A stretch of 6,187 nt of DNA from assembly GCA_025455205.1 (NCBI GenBank), contig JALOMZ010000127.1:1-6187 (forward strand). The letters are read 5' to 3'. The notes under the pieces are model-generated. The model saw only the letters and a program-made list of their open reading frames with translations, searched no databases and had not been told where the DNA came from. Source of the stretch: Chitinophagaceae bacterium. Its GTDB lineage: Bacteria; Bacteroidota; Bacteroidia; Chitinophagales; Chitinophagaceae. The position numbers and the translations under genes are program-made. Position 1 is the first letter of the stretch. Each line of letters opens with the position of its first letter. Below, in pieces: positions 5,572 through 6,187 of the stretch.

Positions 5572-5976
5572 ATGATACGAAGAAGCTGGTTGGGCTTGCT
5601 GGCCTGCGCGGCCATGATTGTTTCCACCTTCATGCGCTGGACCTGGTACCCCGATATTCAGAAATATTTCACCGGTTTTTTTACAGAGGATAATTACTAC
5701 GGCAGGCCCGGGATATTCCTGTGCACTATGGCAGCCATTGGCCTGCTGGCTTACCTGTTTCAAAAGGTGTGGCTATTCCGCCTGAACCTGGTGGCTGCGG
5801 CGCTGGGCATGGCCTATGCCATCAAGTCATTCCTGCTCTTCACCAGTTCTTACGACGGTTATGTGCCGGAAAAACAGCCTGGCATTTATATCATGCTCGT
5901 GGCTTCGCTCCTGAACGTGGCCATTGCCATGGTGAGCCTGAACAAGCCAGCAGGTAATCCAGGGAAGGAGGGCTAA
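5572..5976 (+). CDS. Small four-helix membrane protein of unknown function
   Basis: The 134-residue product is not recognised as a named family. Four hydrophobic segments are clear: about 6-22 (LGLLACAAMIVSTFM), 47-63 (GIFLCTMAAIGLLAYLF), 67-90 (WLFRLNLVAAALGMAYAI...) and 103-123 (PGIYIMLVASLLNVAIAMVSL). The short N-terminus with Arg3-Arg4, the QK...R loop between helices 2 and 3 and the Lys-bearing tail suggest that both ends face the cytoplasm. Residues 23-46, rich in Trp, Tyr and Phe with acidic residues, and 91-102 would then face outward. No signal peptide cleavage site or catalytic motif is seen. AAGGA lies only 2 bases before the ATG, too close to be a good ribosome site, so the start rests on frame and hydrophobic pattern. 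It follows the tRNA terminator by 38 bases and converges on the acetyltransferase gene. Confidence 0.75.
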   Translation: MIRRSWLGLLACAAMIVSTFMRWTWYPDIQKYFTGFFTEDNYYGRPGIFLCTMAAIGLLAYLFQKVWLFRLNLVAAALGMAYAIKSFLLFTSSYDGYVPEKQPGIYIMLVASLLNVAIAMVSLNKPAGNPGKEG

Positions 5977-5977
5977 T

Positions 5978-6187
5978 TCAGAGCGTTTTACGCATCACGT
6001 AATCGTTCATGTAAAATCCCTGCCCGATATCGAAATCGCCCTCGTGGTCTATTTGGTAGCCGCGCCGAATGTAGAATTGTCCCGCCCGGTTGTTGCGGTT
6101 CACATTCAGGATCAAGGCAGTGGCGCCCCGGTCTTTGGCTAGATGCTCAGCCGTTTGCAGCAGGGTTCGGCCCGCTCCGGTTTGCTG
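5978..6187 (-). CDS. GNAT family N-acetyltransferase, C-terminal part (5' truncated by window edge)
   Basis: Read on the minus strand, the frame is open from the window edge to a TGA (complement of 5978-5980) and encodes 69 residues. They begin QQTGAGRTLLQTAEHLAKDRG, with QQTGAG resembling the (Q/R)xxGxG acetyl-CoA pyrophosphate-binding turn of motif A. ALILNVNRNNRAGQFYIRRGY follows, the motif B strand and helix with the Asn and Tyr usual in GNAT enzymes. It closes with DFDIGQGFYMNDYVMRKTL, a C-terminus common in small Bacteroidota acetyltransferases. The family transfers an acetyl group from acetyl-CoA to an amine; the acceptor here cannot be told because the N-terminal half is missing. The gene converges with the membrane-protein gene, with one base between the two stop codons. 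Confidence 0.9.
   Translation of the reverse strand, partial: QQTGAGRTLLQTAEHLAKDRGATALILNVNRNNRAGQFYIRRGYQIDHEGDFDIGQGFYMNDYVMRKTL

Overview
The window looks like chromosomal DNA from a Bacteroidota bacterium, most likely of the Chitinophagaceae type. The evidence is a type IX secretion C-terminal sorting domain at the left edge, a TonB-receptor-like outer-membrane barrel with a signal peptide ending in NAQ, absence of Shine-Dalgarno sequences before the main genes, and a promoter resembling the Bacteroidota TAnnTTTG -7 element. Genus-level assignment is inference.

Layout: (1) 1-119, the 3' end of a + strand gene for a secreted, T9SS-sorted protein, followed by a strong intrinsic terminator (191-223). 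(2) 224-825, about 600 bases with no credible gene, holding two direct copies (about 345-532 and 578-757) of a roughly 180-bp repeat about 90% identical over its main part. Each copy is built round short palindromes with a GTCCC...GGGAC core. (3) 826-3363, minus strand, an 845-residue outer-membrane beta-barrel protein with carboxypeptidase-regulatory-like and plug regions. (4) 3512-5177, minus strand, a two-gene unit: a uridine-phosphorylase-type nucleoside phosphorylase, then dapF (diaminopimelate epimerase) 4 bases downstream. (5) 5178-5423, a divergent intergenic region with a probable + strand promoter and a possible 22-codon leader ORF. (6) 5424-5497, tRNA-Cys(GCA) with encoded CCA, followed by an intrinsic terminator. 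(7) 5572-5976, + strand, a small four-helix membrane protein of unknown function. (8) 5978-6187, minus strand, the C-terminal part of a GNAT acetyltransferase running off the right edge and converging on the membrane-protein gene with a 1-base gap.

Most of the window is ordinary housekeeping and envelope content: pyrimidine nucleoside salvage, diaminopimelate/lysine/peptidoglycan precursor synthesis, an outer-membrane protein and a tRNA. The genes do not form one obvious pathway; phosphorylase-dapF is the only convincing operon. The part least explained by standard annotation is the duplicated palindrome-rich repeat. It resembles a REP/BIME-like non-coding repeat family. I see no transposase, CRISPR array or defence system.
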